DNA from: Chrysophaeum taylorii
Lineage: Eukaryota > Sar > Pelagophyceae > Pelagomonadales > Pelagomonadaceae
Assembly: GCA_029834535.1 (NCBI GenBank)
Contig: JAQMWT010000091.1
Coordinates: 1-64,000, forward strand
DNA length: 64,000 bases
Direction: 5' to 3'
Under the pieces are notes generated by a model, which had not been told where the DNA came from, ran no database searches, and saw only the letters and a list, made by a program, of their open reading frames with translations. This document shows, one piece after another, positions 41,371-53,026 of the stretch; position 1 is the first letter of the stretch, and each line of letters begins with the position of its first letter. A program made the position numbers and the translations under genes.

Positions 41371-42384
41371 GTTCACCTAGTCCCAATCTCTAACCCCAGT
41401 AAGTTCACCTGGTCCCGTTACGTTCACCTGGTCAGTAAGTTCACCTAGACCAAATCTCTAACCCCAGTAAGTTCGGCGTAAACCCACTCGTGCTCACACC
41501 CACTCACCCCGCTCTCCTTTGAGCTCGTCGCTCTCACTCCCGCCAATCCAAGCTGCTTTGATCCGCACGCGCCGCCAGCCCTTGAGTTTACTCTAAAAAC
41601 CCCAGTAAGTTCACCTGGTCCCAGTAAGTTCACCTGGCCACTCAGTTCACCTAGTCCCAATGTCTAGACCCAGTAAGTCCACCTGGTCCCAGTAAGTTCA
41701 CCTACAGTGCGCGTGTAGACGCCGGGAGGGGGCTTATCGGTATTGCGCAGCACGTGTGGGGTAGGGTGGAGTCGTCGACTCAGAAGAGCATATCCTCGGG
41801 GTTGCCGATCGACAGAGAGCCACGTAGAGCTGGACGTGACAGAAGACGGGCTTGGGCAAGAGGACGCCGACCTCGCGGGGCGTCTGGCCCTGGCTCTTGT
41901 TGATCGTTTGGCGTAGGCGGGCCTTAAGGGATACAGGTTGGAGGAGCCTCGGTGACACGACACGATCGATCATGTATCTGGTACCGTTGCAGTGGCCGTG
42001 CGACGGGTCGAGGTTGCGAAGACTTTAAGCTCGCGATCAAAGTCAGCATGCCGTTGGTTGTCAGGGAGTTGAAAACTCGACTGTAAAGAGCGAGGCGTCG
42101 TCTTCCGACCCAACCTAGTCGGCCGAAAAGAACTCCGACGCCTCGTCTTCGGGAAAAAAAGGCCGCGGTCATGCGCGCGTTGTCAGCATCGACAACATCG
42201 TTTCGACGGGGCGTGAGAATGGCGCGCTGAAAGAGCCGCCGCGGGTCGTGGAAACAGTCGGCGAGGTCGCCGCAGACGGCTTGGAGGATCAATGAATGCC
42301 TGGCTCGCGGGCCTACCTGATCCTTACCCTAAATCGAGGGACAGACAAACAGACAGACAAACATCTGTCGATTAGTAGTAAGGA
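41354..42384 (-). mobile_element. Helitron-like element H2 in family 3 integrase
   Basis: 1,031 bp on the minus strand, from TCCTTACTACTAATCGAC to CCTGCACTTG. It contains a short tetranucleotide array, the PIF1-type helicase remnant (INKSQGQTPREVGVLLPKPV on the minus strand near 41,860-41,920) and the minisatellite. There is no target duplication; the empty site is AAA|TGCATG, an A-T dinucleotide as used by Helitrons. Removing it joins CALGK to MHAVHVGHRN in one frame. The terminal CTTG differs from the classic CTRR end, so the label Helitron-like is deliberate. Confidence 0.87.
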
Positions 42385-43625
42385 TGCATGCTGTTCACGT
42401 TGGCCATCGCAACCGCGTCCCACGTGATCAAGCTACCAGCTCTCTTCCTGAAAACGAAGTCGTGCCGCACCCACGTGCCGTCGCGGCCTGTCTTATCATT
42501 CACGCTGATCTGATGTTCACAGGCGTTCCTTCTTTCATTTACCAAGATCGCGCCATCCTTACCTTTGTCAATGATCACACGCGCAGACGTACGCGCTACT
42601 TTGCTCCTCGCCACGACTCGCTCACAAATGCTCGTCAACTAGAACTTTTCCTGTGCACGGTGGTTCGACCCTTTGGCTATCGCGTTGCGCTCATCTACAC
42701 CGATCGTGACAAGTCTCTTGTGGGTCAATTTGAAACCTTCTGTCTGGGCAACAACATCACCATCAAACGGTCTCCAGCTGCCCAGTCCAAACACTCTCTG
42801 GCACACGCTTTCTCAGGTGTTGTGGAACACTCCCATCGCGCAACCGCATGTATTACTCGGACTCTTTTAGTGCATGCTCACCGTCCACCTGATTTTTGGC
42901 GTTGGGCCATGGAAACGGCCGGTTTCATCTCCGAGCGGATGCCCAATGCATCCAACCCTGGTTATCTGACGCCATACGAAATGTTACACGAAACCTCGCC
43001 TCGCGTGGATTTCCTTCGTGTTTGGGGTTGCCCTGCTGCTATTCTTACTGGTGATAAATGGCCTACGAAAGCAATATCTGGCGTGTTCATTGGCTACCCG
43101 GCCGACGGGCCAGGATGTCGTATTCTTATTCAACGTGCCACTGGTCCTACGATCCATACTTCCATCGATGTTACTTTCGACGAGAGCTTTGCTTTGCGTA
43201 AGTCCCTGTCATCCCAGCCCCTCCCTCCTCCCCTTGTGGATTCTCGTTTTCCTGATTTGTTATATTACGACCCCCGTCTGTCTTCCGCTGTTGCTCCCTT
43301 GTCCCCTGTTTTTGATGCTCGCGAGCCGGCCTTATCGGGACTGATCACCCCAGAGACGATTCCGGAACCCTCACTTCCGATGAACCCAAAACCATCAGCG
43401 AACAGTGCAAAACCAAGTCGAGCCAAACAGAGCGGACCGCGCAGAGTCGACAAAAGCGCACATTACTCTGCGACAAATACAACACAACTCGATCGTCCAG
43501 CCAACGAAAACATCAATACTGGCGTTTTGCCACAACGCAACGCACCACCGCACGATTTACCGTCTGTCGATTCTGTGTCATATTGTCATTCCGTTTATGT
43601 TAATTATGCTAGCTTCGTTTGTTAG
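42384..43625 (+). CDS. Family 3 copia integrase core and linker
   Basis: 413 aa frame. First Asp in IIHADLMFTGVPSF (about 42,500), second in LIYTDRDKSLVGQF (about 42,695-42,735), Glu in FSGVVEHSHRATACI (about 42,810-42,850). The C-terminal GVFIGYPADGPGCRIL block is typical of copia integrases. The following linker is Pro/Ser rich. Its true N-terminus is the zinc finger at 41,220-41,352 on the other side of H2. Confidence 0.92.
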   Translation: MHAVHVGHRNRVPRDQATSSLPENEVVPHPRAVAACLIIHADLMFTGVPSFIYQDRAILTFVNDHTRRRTRYFAPRHDSLTNARQLELFLCTVVRPFGYRVALIYTDRDKSLVGQFETFCLGNNITIKRSPAAQSKHSLAHAFSGVVEHSHRATACITRTLLVHAHRPPDFWRWAMETAGFISERMPNASNPGYLTPYEMLHETSPRVDFLRVWGCPAAILTGDKWPTKAISGVFIGYPADGPGCRILIQRATGPTIHTSIDVTFDESFALRKSLSSQPLPPPLVDSRFPDLLYYDPRLSSAVAPLSPVFDAREPALSGLITPETIPEPSLPMNPKPSANSAKPSRAKQSGPRRVDKSAHYSATNTTQLDRPANENINTGVLPQRNAPPHDLPSVDSVSYCHSVYVNYASFVC

Positions 43626-44680
43626 TTCATTATGTTTTCCTTCCCCTCTGTCTCGCTCACTCCTTTGTTGATCCCCAATATGTCGAAGCCCGTCGTGTCC
43701 TCTATTCAGCCTCCGAATAACTCTCTCAATATACCTATATCGACGATGGCGCCAATTCTTCCGCTCATTTACGCGAAGCTTTGGCGCCTACAAATCCCGA
43801 ACGTCCCGGATGATTACAAGACACTGCCAAAGAATATCACTCCCTAGGTCAGCTTGGTTGCTGGGGTGTTGTTCGCGTTCCTTCTACTTTTTCTGGTAAC
43901 ATCTGCACTTTGAAGTGGGTCCTCCGAAAGAAATACGATTCTGGTCGGTTCAAATCCTACAGAGCGCGTCTGGTTGTCCGCGGTTATACCCAGGTTCAGG
44001 GCATTGATTACCACGATACGTACTCCCCAGTCGCCAATATTGTCACTATACGCTTTTTCCTCACTTTTGTTGCCGTTCATGACTGGGACTTGCATAAGCT
44101 GGATGTCAGCTCTGCTTTCATACAAGCACCGATCGCAGAAGACATCTATGTCTGGCCACCCGAAGGCTATGCTCCTACCCAACTCCAAAGTCATTTACAA
44201 ACTACGCGGCTCTTGGTACGGCTGCAAACAAGCTTGTCGAAACTGGTGGCTTTACTTGGAACGCTTCCTTGTCCATGATTGTGGTTTCGTCCGCGGATCT
44301 GGTGACACTGGCAGTTGCGAACTCTTGCTTATTTCCACTGTCGTTTTGCGCCTTGTCCTCGTTGTTGATGACCTCCTTGTGGCTCACCCCCGTCACTGCA
44401 TTGGACATGGCTCACGCCCGTCACTGCACTGGACACTACCAAGCATTCATGATGCGTTTCTAAGCTTTCACCGATGTCAACGAACTCGATCTCCAAGCTT
44501 AGGTTGGTCTTCGCATCACGCGTGATCGTGCACGTCGCACGATCGCTATCGACCGATCCCATGCTATCCACGAAATTCTCACGGAACACCGCTTCATCAA
44601 CGGCAAACCCGTACTGACTCCCGCTCCAAAAGGTCTTCGTCTCTCCGCTGCTGACTGTCCTACCACCGGTTCTCCCGACC
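43626..44680 (+). pseudogene. Family 3 copia reverse transcriptase
   Basis: RT begins with YHSLGQLGCWGVVRVP near 43,845 and continues TLKWVLRKKYDSGRFKSYRA, LVVRGYTQVQGIDYHDTYSP and LHKLDVSSAFIQAPI. A frameshift at about 44,185 moves to the frame with KVIYKLRGSWYGCKQACRNW and the catalytic VLVVDDLLVAH near 44,355-44,390 (V-V-D-D, atypical first residue). A tandem duplication of GGCTCACGCCCGTCACTGCA-like sequence near 44,381-44,430 disrupts the region after it. Confidence 0.87.
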
Positions 44681-44688
44681 ATATCTTT

Positions 44689-45387
44689 ATGTCCAGAATC
44701 CCTTATCGTCGTATTGTTGGTTGTGTCTTGTTTGTTTCTGTTATGACACGCCCGGACATCACATGGAATGTGAATCAGTGTGCGCAATTTACGGCCAATC
44801 CCGGCAAGCCACACTGGCATGCCATGAGCCATACGCTCCGCTACCTCAATGGTACTCAAGATCTTGCCCTCGTTCTTGGTCGCGATTCTGACCTTCGTCT
44901 CTGTGGTTATTCCGACTCCAGCTGGGCTGACAACCCGGATGATCGTCATTCTACGTCTGGCTACTGTTTTATGCTTGGCAACTCCAGGATCTGTTATTGC
45001 TCACGCACTCAACATTTACTTCCACGTTCATCTTTCGAGGCCGAGTTGCTCGCTCTTTATGCTGCCACTGCTGAACTCTCATGGCCTCTAAAACTTTTTG
45101 ACGATTTTGACCTATCTCGCCACACTGTTCCTATGTATGTTGATAACCGCACCACCGTTACTCAAGTGCGGCTTCAATGCATGACTCGCCGTACCCGTCA
45201 CATCGACATCCGTTTTTATAGCACAGCTGAATGTCACCGCAACAAAATTATTGACCTCCAGCATATACCCCGTCTTGACAATCTTAGCGATATCTTCACC
45301 CGCAGTACGGAAGCCCACCCCTTCATTCGGCTTCGTGCTCGCTATCTCACGTCATGTTTTATCCTGCCATCCCCGGTCATATTATGA
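44689..45387 (+). CDS. Family 3 copia RT thumb and RNase H
   Basis: 232 aa frame: YRRIVGCVLFVSVMTRPDIT, HTLRYLNGTQDLALVLG, then RNase H with CGYSDSSWADNPDDRHSTSG, SSFEAELLALYAATAE, MYVDNRTTVTQ and DNLSDIFTR, so the catalytic acids are retained. The frame ends at 45,385-45,387. No LTR is recognised before the oppositely oriented gag frame at 45,424. Confidence 0.92.
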   Translation: MSRIPYRRIVGCVLFVSVMTRPDITWNVNQCAQFTANPGKPHWHAMSHTLRYLNGTQDLALVLGRDSDLRLCGYSDSSWADNPDDRHSTSGYCFMLGNSRICYCSRTQHLLPRSSFEAELLALYAATAELSWPLKLFDDFDLSRHTVPMYVDNRTTVTQVRLQCMTRRTRHIDIRFYSTAECHRNKIIDLQHIPRLDNLSDIFTRSTEAHPFIRLRARYLTSCFILPSPVIL

Positions 45388-45423
45388 CACAATATTTCAT
45401 GATATTGCCCCTCCTGACGCGTT

Positions 45424-47549
45424 TCACCTCTCCTGAACAACGACGGCTCTGTTAACCGTCGCTTCGGCTACTGCAGCAACCTCGGCAGGTTTACGGCAGG
45501 TGGGCGCCGCGGCCGACGCCCGACATGCTCTTGCGGTCGAGGCTTGGGGCCGATCGTCAAGGCATGCAACCACGACCCCGAGTGTCCAGTCTGGGACTTC
45601 GGCAACGCACCGCAATGGGTAAAAGACAACTCCCGACGAAGGCTGCGCTTCGCATAGAGATTGGAACGCGAAGGTTGCGCTCGAATGTCCCGAACTGTCC
45701 TGGTATCGGCCTCCGTCATATTCGTCATCGCGCGGCCGATGACGTCTGGGCCGGCGCGAATTGCGACTAGAACTCCGGCTATTGCGGCGACGGCGGGGGA
45801 TCGGACTGGGTGTAGGACTATTGGCCTTGTGATCAGGGCTCTTACTTCGGCGTCGGCGCGGCGATCGTCTAGAAGGTGACCGTCCGTCTCGCTGTCGTGT
45901 AGAAGACGACTTGCCATCTTTGATACTTCCGACCTCGCTCACCATGGTCGCCACTGTGGTTCCAAGCTCGGTGAGGGCCGTTTGAATCTCGGTAGGAGGT
46001 TCCGATCCGCGCGTAGCGTTCGCATTAGATGCATCGTCGCGCTTCTCCCAATCGGGACGCGATATGGGTTGCTTTTTATGTTTCCGAATGCGCTTCCACA
46101 TCGCACAGTGATATCGGTCCGGATCGCGGTTGCAAACCACGCGATTCCCGTGTTCATCTTCATCATGAGTGGACCAGAAGTATCCGCACTCCTTGCAGTC
46201 CTTCTTACACCACCAAAACGGATCTCGTACGATCAGCGGAACCGTATTCCCAGACGGTTTATCCGCATCTTGTTTAGCTTGTTGATCGGAGGCCATGGCT
46301 CGACCTCCCCGCCCTCGCGGCGGTTTATTCGGTTTCGGATTGGAGGGCCCCTGGTCCTTTCCCTCCTCCATCAACTTCCGAAAGTCGCTCTCGAGTCTCG
46401 CAATGAGCGCCACCGTCGACGTAAAAGTCACGTAGCTATCCGGGTGACCGCTCCGCATAGTCCGCACAGGGGACCGTAAGTCATTGGACGCCAAACCACT
46501 AATAAGTTGGTCGATAATATCGATGTCGTCCATCGTGCGGCTGGACTCGGTACAAAAGGCCAACGCCTCGTTCTGGAACTTGGTACAATAAGTTTGTACA
46601 TGCCTCTCACCACTCTTTTTCGGAACCGAAGTCAGAGCGACCTTCCGCAGCTCATCGAGCAGCTCCTGCTGCGTGCTCGGAGGTCGGCGAGTCGATCTAA
46701 AATAATCCAAAGCCCTATCACAGTAAGTTTTGTTCAGACGACGGAGGCGCCGAATCGCGGCTCCATGCTCTTCGTCGTCTGCACCCGATTTCAAATAAAA
46801 TGACAGACCGTGCGGCAGCTCATCGCAGAGCTCCTCGTACTTTCGCAAATGCTCATCGAAAATGGTGCAGCGGTATCGCGTAAATGCACCGGCAATAAAT
46901 AACGTAACTTCTCGACCGAGTAATGGTCGTCTGCCAAAGTATGCATCACCGCTGCCGAATCTAAATCAAATTGCCGTTGATCTCGGCCTTCGATGACGAG
47001 TTTGAAGTTGTCAGCTTTCAAACTGGAAGTGGGGCGACGAGATCGGCCCAAGTTGGCCTTCTCGAAGGCGTCCGCAAACGTCTGCGATAATCCCCGTAAC
47101 AATTTCGTACCTTCATCTTCGGTTTCCGCCCTACCCTCAGTCTCCGTATCGACTCGGGGCGGAGGTTCATCCCCCGTTTCAGTGCTCCTTTCCGGTTCAG
47201 GCCGCCTCGCGGGTGTTTCCGGTTCGGGCCGACTCACGGGTCGTTCACGGCTGCTCTCACGTCGCATAACGCGTTCTGCTGCTAATTCGTCTCGCTCACG
47301 ACGAAATCGATCAACCTCCTCACGTAAGGTCCTCGTTGTCTCGAGCTCTTGCCGCAACGCTTCATTCAGCATATTGAGCACTTGTCGAGCCGCTTCTTCC
47401 TTAGCTTCAGCCCTTTCACGGGCGAATTGCTCAGCTAGTCGTTCGTTTTCGTGTCGTCTCCGCTCGAGGTCTTCACGAAGTCGACGTCGAGTCACGGATC
47501 CGTGCTCAATCGTAGTGCGCTCGCCACGGCCCGGGGTTGTTGGACTCAT
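45424..47549 (-). pseudogene. Gag of another LTR retrotransposon
   Basis: Two frames joined by one frameshift near 46,860. The first (47,549-46,870) is a highly charged coiled coil (LEDLERRRHENERLAEQF, LEREVDRFRR-like) followed by a Pro/Glu linker. The second (46,848-45,424) has a retrotransposon Gag pattern (LDYFRSTRRPPSTQQELLDE, VQTYCTKFQNEALAFC, LISGLASNDLRSPVRTM), a Cys/His cluster (WWCKKDCKECGYFW ... YHCAMW) and an Arg/Ser-rich tail. No protease or RT follows on this strand, so the superfamily is open. Confidence 0.75.
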
Positions 47550-47705
47550 CGGCGAGAAATTGCTGTTTCTGGACGCGCTTCAGGGGGTAATTCGGTAGCG
47601 TCGACTGCCTCGGCCTCTCGTAATTCACCTTCCTCGCGGCCGGTCTCAGTGGCGGCGGGAAGCACTGGAGGAGATTCTTCCTCACGCACGTCTGCGTCGT
47701 CTTCC
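47541..47705 (-). CDS. Short acidic ORF upstream of gag, ATGA overlap
   Basis: 54 aa frame starting MEDDADVREEESPPVLPA. Its stop overlaps the next gag start (ATGA at about 47,549). It is either a genuine small upstream ORF or the true Gag N-terminus separated by one frameshift; the acidic composition fits either. Confidence 0.4.
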
Positions 47706-47893
47706 ATACTATATCAATTGTCGATGAGGAATCTCGAACCAAGTCCGGATTCGATCACTCGAAGCAATGCACGTCGCTCACAACGACGCGATCTGTCGCT
47801 GTCAAAACAGCACTCACGGAGTTCTTGTCCGCCTGGCAATCCGAAAAAATGCCGGTGGGTAGCGATCCCACTCGCCAACAGCTTCCGCCGTTC

Positions 47894-48211
47894 TAACTAA
47901 CTAACTAACTTCAGACCTCTCCCGAGCGTGGGAGCCAGGCCGGACCGACAGGAGCCAGTCCGGAGTCACGAGCCTGTAGACGAGGAGCGCCGAAAGGTCG
48001 GTCGGCGGAGAGTGACCATCAAGCTTGTTGCCATGCGATGTGACTGACAACCAACTCGTCGATAACCTTCCGTCTTCGCCCCCCGGCCATACCCGTCCCA
48101 CTGCGAACGTTCCGGCTGCCAACCGGGAGGGCGGATGCCCTCGCAAGGCTCAGGGTCCATGAGGCACCGTCCTCCATCGCAACCGCCGTCGGCGATCAGG
48201 GTAAGGGTAAA
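47894..48211 (-). mobile_element. SINE/LINE-tail element, type A (copy A4)
   Basis: Type A copy of 318 bp with internal deletions (for example at about 48,034 and 48,125), tail CTAACTAACTAACT on the plus strand, and a 7 bp duplication GCCGTTC at 47,887-47,893 and 48,212-48,218. The 5' end carries CAGGGTAAGGGTAA on the plus strand. Confidence 0.87.
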
Positions 48212-48740
48212 GCCGTTCAGCTATACCAAAATCAATCCCGGGTGAATGCGCTGCGATTTCCGACTCGCGCGCGTGTTCGTCGTCTCTCGGGACGTACGAA
48301 CGAAACAAAATCCGCGTATAATTTCAACGCAATTCGGTCCGCTGGAACTCCGCGTGCTTGATCAGGGCACGCGCGCAAATCCGGACCACGTAACACAGTG
48401 CGTACGGGGCACTCGTTCGTTGGCGACCGATATAGTCGCACAATCTCGTGTCCTCCACCACGTACGGCGGCACAGAAAAGAAAAACACGCCCGACCCCCA
48501 GGTGACAAAGGGGGTACTCACCGACTCGCCCTAGACCTCACTGGACGAGGCAAACACGGACTCGGGGTCGGTTATTCTCGCCACACACCTTGCTCACGCT
48601 CACCAAGCCTCTCAACTTGAGGATGGAGAGTTGGTTTATGATAGCAAGATGCGCCTCTCTGGAGGGAGAGGTATGACGTCGAGGAAAGTAAGAAAAGGCG
48701 TCCCGTTGTATCAGGCCTTGAGAAGGGAGGGGGGTAAGCC
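48212..48740. other. Unassigned sequence, possible LTR or leader
   Basis: No convincing coding frame. It lies upstream (in minus orientation) of the gag at 45,424-47,705, so it could be that element's LTR or leader. A purine-rich stretch GGAGGGAGAGG (48,662-48,672) and AGAAGGGAGGGGGG (about 48,722) are present. Nothing else was recognised. Confidence 0.4.
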
Positions 48741-49624
48741 TTAGCGGTCAGGAGTTGCCGCCACCTTCGTCAACAGAAGCCGTTGCAAAACAAACTTCGG
48801 GATCCTCTTCCGCTGCTTCGAGCTGGACATCGACACATCCCACATGCCGCACCATCTCTCCTTCGACCATGGGCGTATCAGGATCAATGCCAATTGGTCC
48901 TTCTCCGATGTGCTCCACAGCCACATGAACTTCATTAGGCTCGTTGGGAGAGTACGACGAAAACGATCTGGTATCACAATGAGGTCAGGATGCAGCGACC
49001 GGTATGGTCGGTACGCTTGACCTCTCATCAGTGGCACATCACACTCGAGCTCTAGCATGTAAGGATTATTAGACAAGAGGTAGCGGGTGTTCGTCACAAA
49101 CGCAAAGTGAGGGACGAAACTCTTATTCTCTCGGGGTGTTCGACGGGAACCAGTTTGACCTTCCGCAGCTTCAGGAGTCCCACTCGAAGTGCGGCTGTCG
49201 CTTCTCAATGGTGGTTCACCGCGGTAATGGCGATGGTGGTTGACTCTGGATCGACTGCAGCAAGCTATCATATCGCCAAGGAGGAACAATTGGCTTCCAC
49301 TGCTTTGCATTTCCGTCCTGCACGGCAAGCATAGCCGTCGGAAACATCGGCACCGTTGTTGGCGTCGCGTCGAACGCTTCATTGTACAAGACCACTCCTG
49401 GGTAATCTTGGGGTAAGTCGGAAACGCTACTTCTGATGACTCCAATGGTGACTTCGGAGCGGCGAAAAATAGCTGTTTCCGAGGTGCAATCGAAGATAGC
49501 ACCCAACAGACACAACTCTCGCGCCCCTATAAGTTACTGTCCATTCGTTTGTCCCACAAAGAACATTAGCAGCGTTGATGCCCCCGGTGTCAAAGAAACT
49601 CCAGAGAGTTGACTCACATCGCAT
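48741..49624 (-). pseudogene. Protease C-terminus and linker of the second methyltransferase-type element
   Basis: Diverged copy of 61,740-62,525. It shares LLGAIFDCTSETAIFRRSEV, DYPGVVLYNEAFDATPTT, AFVTNTRYLLSNNPYMLEL and ECDVPLMRGQAYRPYRSLHP across frameshifts. It therefore comes from the same element type as the one at 58,500-63,345, but ends before any methyltransferase sequence. Its upstream end is cut by the LTR at 49,625. Confidence 0.75.
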
Positions 49625-50614
49625 GTAACTCTCTGATACTCCTTACATCACCCTCCTTCCCTCTTTTCTTATGAGGGTTTTCTCTCTGAGCTAACCACGG
49701 CTTTCCCTCGTCATCGGCCTTCCTTCCATCCGCTTTCTACTTTCTATACAACGTTTTATCTCTGGGCTAACCACGGCTTTCCCTCGTCCTTGGCCTTCCT
49801 TCCATCCGTTTTCTACTTTCTAGACAACATGAAAATCGTCGAGTGTCTTCCTCACACTAGGAGAAATCCGCCCTTGCGTGCCGTAAGGTCCAGAGAGTTC
49901 ACTGTTTAAATCGCAGTAGCTCTGTTCCTCGTTGTCGGTGTGAAAGCTTCTCCGGGATCTGTTTTCCCTGGGAAGTAAGGAGCTTCAACCCTGCCTTGTG
50001 TAGTAGCACGTGACATGCGGGGTGGTCTAGTCACCCCTAAGACCGCACGCGGTCTCTACCTTACACCCGGAGAGGGTCAAATCTCGCCAGGTTATGGGCC
50101 CAGACGCGTAGGTGTGTTAGTCCAATTGTTTTGTGCGCTTAACGATGTAATCAGTTACACGCCTGGTTACAAGTACAAAACGACAAGTGCAGGCGCTGGT
50201 CTACTGTACATATTTGTCGTGCGACGGTGCGTGCCCACCACTAATCGGCAAGTGAACGAGTTGGGTCGTTCACTGGGCACGTGCACTCGTATGATACAAT
50301 AAAACTAACTTTGCCCAGTGCTTGTACGCGGAATACAAGCAAAGGTTTTTACCTTTCGACCCCAACCAAGGATCGTCTGATAAGAAAGGATGTATTTCTT
50401 GTCAGTCTCAGGTCACTCTGTTTAATTGGCATTGTGAACTGTTTGGTCTCGTACATAATTCCACGCTTTTAAGCGTTTATACTCAACGCGTACTGTACAT
50501 ACGATACTCGCACATGCGAACCCTTCTTTCGTATGTGCTGTTATTGTTTATGAATCCGTGCCCTAACCAACCGTGATAGGTCACATTTCAAGTCAAGCCC
50601 AAATTCATGCTTCT
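49625..50614 (+). repeat. LTR and leader of a family 1-related copia element
   Basis: Begins TGTAACTCTCTGATAC at the break of the preceding gene. It contains an imperfect tandem duplication of about 75 bp (49,688-49,828, units with GCTAACCACGGCTTTCCCTCG) and a block shared with the family 1 LTR (ACACCCGGAGAGGGTCAAAT near 50,067, then GGTTATGGGCCCAGACGCG). It leads into a Gag start at 50,615. Confidence 0.75.
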
Positions 50615-51112
50615 ATGTCAAGCTCGAAGCCAAAGCCGATCACGACCACCGACATCCTTAAACTTGAGCAGCAACTTGTTGACAAGCTAAACGATGCTCT
50701 AAGATTTCAAGACAACTCCGCTAAAATAAATCTCTAGTTTGATATGCTTCGCAGGTATTTATCTTTCTCACACGCGGACGCCACATTCAATTATGACTCG
50801 CGGGAAGCCTTTATTAGGCCCGCACCCGACTACAACACGACTTTGGATTCCGCTATTGCGGAGTTATTCATCAATAGGCAGAATCATCATGTCGGTGACC
50901 TAAACCTCCCCGACATTTCTGCTCTTCCGATCCTTCTACAGTCATGGCACTACATTCCCCGTCATCATAATCTCTCAAATGATGAACGTGATGCTCTAGC
51001 CCCCTTGTTCTTTCTAAATGAGTGCAATTTAGTGAGCCCTGATATTGATGCACAGGTCAAACGCACTATAAGCAACCTTGACCTACAATTCCCCATCTCG
51101 GTCGTCTACGAT
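50615..51112 (+). pseudogene. Family 1-related gag N-terminus
   Basis: Starts MSSSKPKPITTTDILKLEQ, close to family 1 Gag. It has a TAG at about 50,736, then an open frame to 51,112 ([32 protein letters not shown]). It is cut at 51,113 by the Helitron-like nest. The rest of this element is not in the window. Confidence 0.88.
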
Positions 51113-51137
51113 CCTTACTACTAATCGACAGACGTTG

Positions 51138-51399
<262 letters not shown>

Positions 51400-51406
51400 A
51401 GTTAGG

Positions 51407-51755
51407 ACAAGTGCAGGCCAGTAAGTTCACCTAGTCCCAATCTCTAACCCCAGCAAGTTCACCTGTTCCCGTTAAGTTCACCTAGTCCCAATCTCTAACC
51501 CCAGTTCGGCGTAAACCCAATCTCACCCCCGTAAGTTCGGCGTAAACCCGCACCCACTCACCCCACTCTCCTTTGAGCTCGTCGCTCTCACCCCCGCCAA
51601 TCTAAGCTGCTTTGATCCGCACACGCCGCTAAGCTTTGAGTTTACTCTAAAAGCCCCAGTAAGTTCGCACTTGGTCTCAGTAAGTTCACCTGGTCACTAA
51701 GTTCACCTAATCCCAATCTCTAACCCCAGTAAGTTCATCTGGTTCCAGTAAGTCT
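51407..51755 (-). repeat. Helitron-like 3' minisatellite, inverted
   Basis: Starts ACAAGTGCAGGCCAGTAAG and repeats CCAGTAAGTTCACCTGGTC-type units in the orientation opposite to the copies downstream. It follows the TCTG array without a helicase segment between, so it is either a deletion derivative or two elements joined. Confidence 0.85.
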
Positions 51756-53026
51756 TAACTACTAATCGACAGATGTTTGTCTGTCTGTTTGTCTGTCTGT
51801 CTGTCTTTAAATGTCGACTGTCTGTCTGTCCTTACCCTGATCGCCGACTGCGGTTGCGATGGAGGACGGTGCCTCATGAATCCTGAGCCTTGCGAGGGCA
51901 TCCGCCCTCCCGGCGTAGGTTGGCACCTAGTCGCCTCCCGGGCGGGCCGGTTGGCAGCCGGAACGTTCGCAGTGGGACGGGGTATGAAGACGGAAGGTTA
52001 TCGACGAGTTGGTTGTCAGTCACATCGCGGTCTCCTCGTCGCATGGCGACAAGCTTGATGGTCACTCTCCGCCGACCGACCTTTCGGCGCTCCTCGTCTA
52101 CAGGCCCGTGATTCCGGACTGGTTCCTGTCGGTCCGGCCTGGCTCCCATGCTCGGGAGAGGTCTGAAGTTAGTTAGTTAGTGTCTGTCTGTCCCTCGATT
52201 TAGGGTAAGGATCAGGTAGGCCCGCGAGCCAGACAGTGATCCTCTAAGCCGTCTACGGCGACCTCGCAGACTGTTTCCACGACCCGCGGCGGCTCTTTCA
52301 GCGCGCCATTCTCACGCCCCGTCGAAACGATGTTGTCGACGCTGACAACGCGCGCATGACCGCGGCCTTTTTTTCCCGGAGACGAGGCGTCGGAGTTCTT
52401 TTCGGCCGACTAGGTTGGGTCGGAAGACGACGCCTCGCTCTCAAGAGTCGAGTTTTGAACTCCCTGACAACCAACGGCATGCTGACTTTGATCGCGAGCT
52501 TAAAGTCTTCGCAACCTCGACCCGTCGCACGGCCACTGCAACGGTACCAGATACATGATCGATCGTGTCGTTGTCACCGAGGCTCCTTCAACCTGTATCC
52601 CTTGAGGCCCGCCGACGCCAAACGATCACCAAGAGCCAGGGCCTGACGCCCCGCGAGGTCGGCGTCCTCTTTCCCAAGCCCGTCTTCTGCCACGTCCAGC
52701 TCTACGTGGCTCTCTGTCGATCGGCAACCCCGAGGATATCCTCTTCTGGGTCGACGACTCCACCCTACCCCACACGTGCTGCGCAATACCGATAAGCCCC
52801 CTCCCGGCGTCTACACGCGCACTGTAGGTGAGCTTGCTGGGACCAGGTGAACTTACTGGGGTTTGAGATTGGGACTAGGTGAACTTAGTGACCAGGTGAA
52901 CTTACTGAGACCAAGTGTGAACTTACTGGGGCTTTTAGAGTAAACTAAAAGGGTAGCGGCGTGTGCGGATCAAAGCAGCTTGGCGGGGGTGAGAGCGACG
53001 AGCTCAAAGGAGAGTGGGTCTTAACT
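51756..53026 (+). mobile_element. Helitron-like element H3 with helicase remnant
   Basis: Starts TCTTAACTACTAATCGAC, then the microsatellite, a type A insertion (51,831-52,180), TCCCTCGATTTAGGGTAAGG, and the helicase remnant 52,225-52,800 (ILTPRRNDVVDADNARMTA on one frame; TPREVGVLFPKPVFCHVQLY on another). A short minisatellite runs to about 52,940. Frames are shifted as in the other copies, indicating that the helicase was already dead when the copies spread. Confidence 0.82.
51831..52180 (+). mobile_element. SINE/LINE-tail element, type A (copy A5)
   Basis: 350 bp from CTTACCCTGATCGCC to GTTAGTTAGTTAG. Flanked by TGTCTGTCTGTC at 51,819-51,830 and 52,181-52,192; because the target is a microsatellite, the duplication could also be chance. 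It lacks about 15 bp of the middle compared with A2. Confidence 0.88.

Larger units (their letters stand above)
39910..45390 (+). mobile_element. Family 3 copia retrotransposon, no methyltransferase
   Basis: Degraded copia element on the plus strand: gag C-terminus with two zinc knuckles, protease, integrase, RT, RNase H. Protease is followed directly by the integrase zinc finger, so the methyltransferase of families 1 and 2 is absent. The 5' part of gag and the 3' LTR are missing; at 45,390-45,424 it abuts another element in the opposite orientation. A Helitron-like element splits the integrase. Confidence 0.9.

Noticed and set aside
41370-41710. CAGTAAGT words as splice donor arrays
   Set aside because: They are units of the Helitron-like minisatellite; no exon structure accompanies them.
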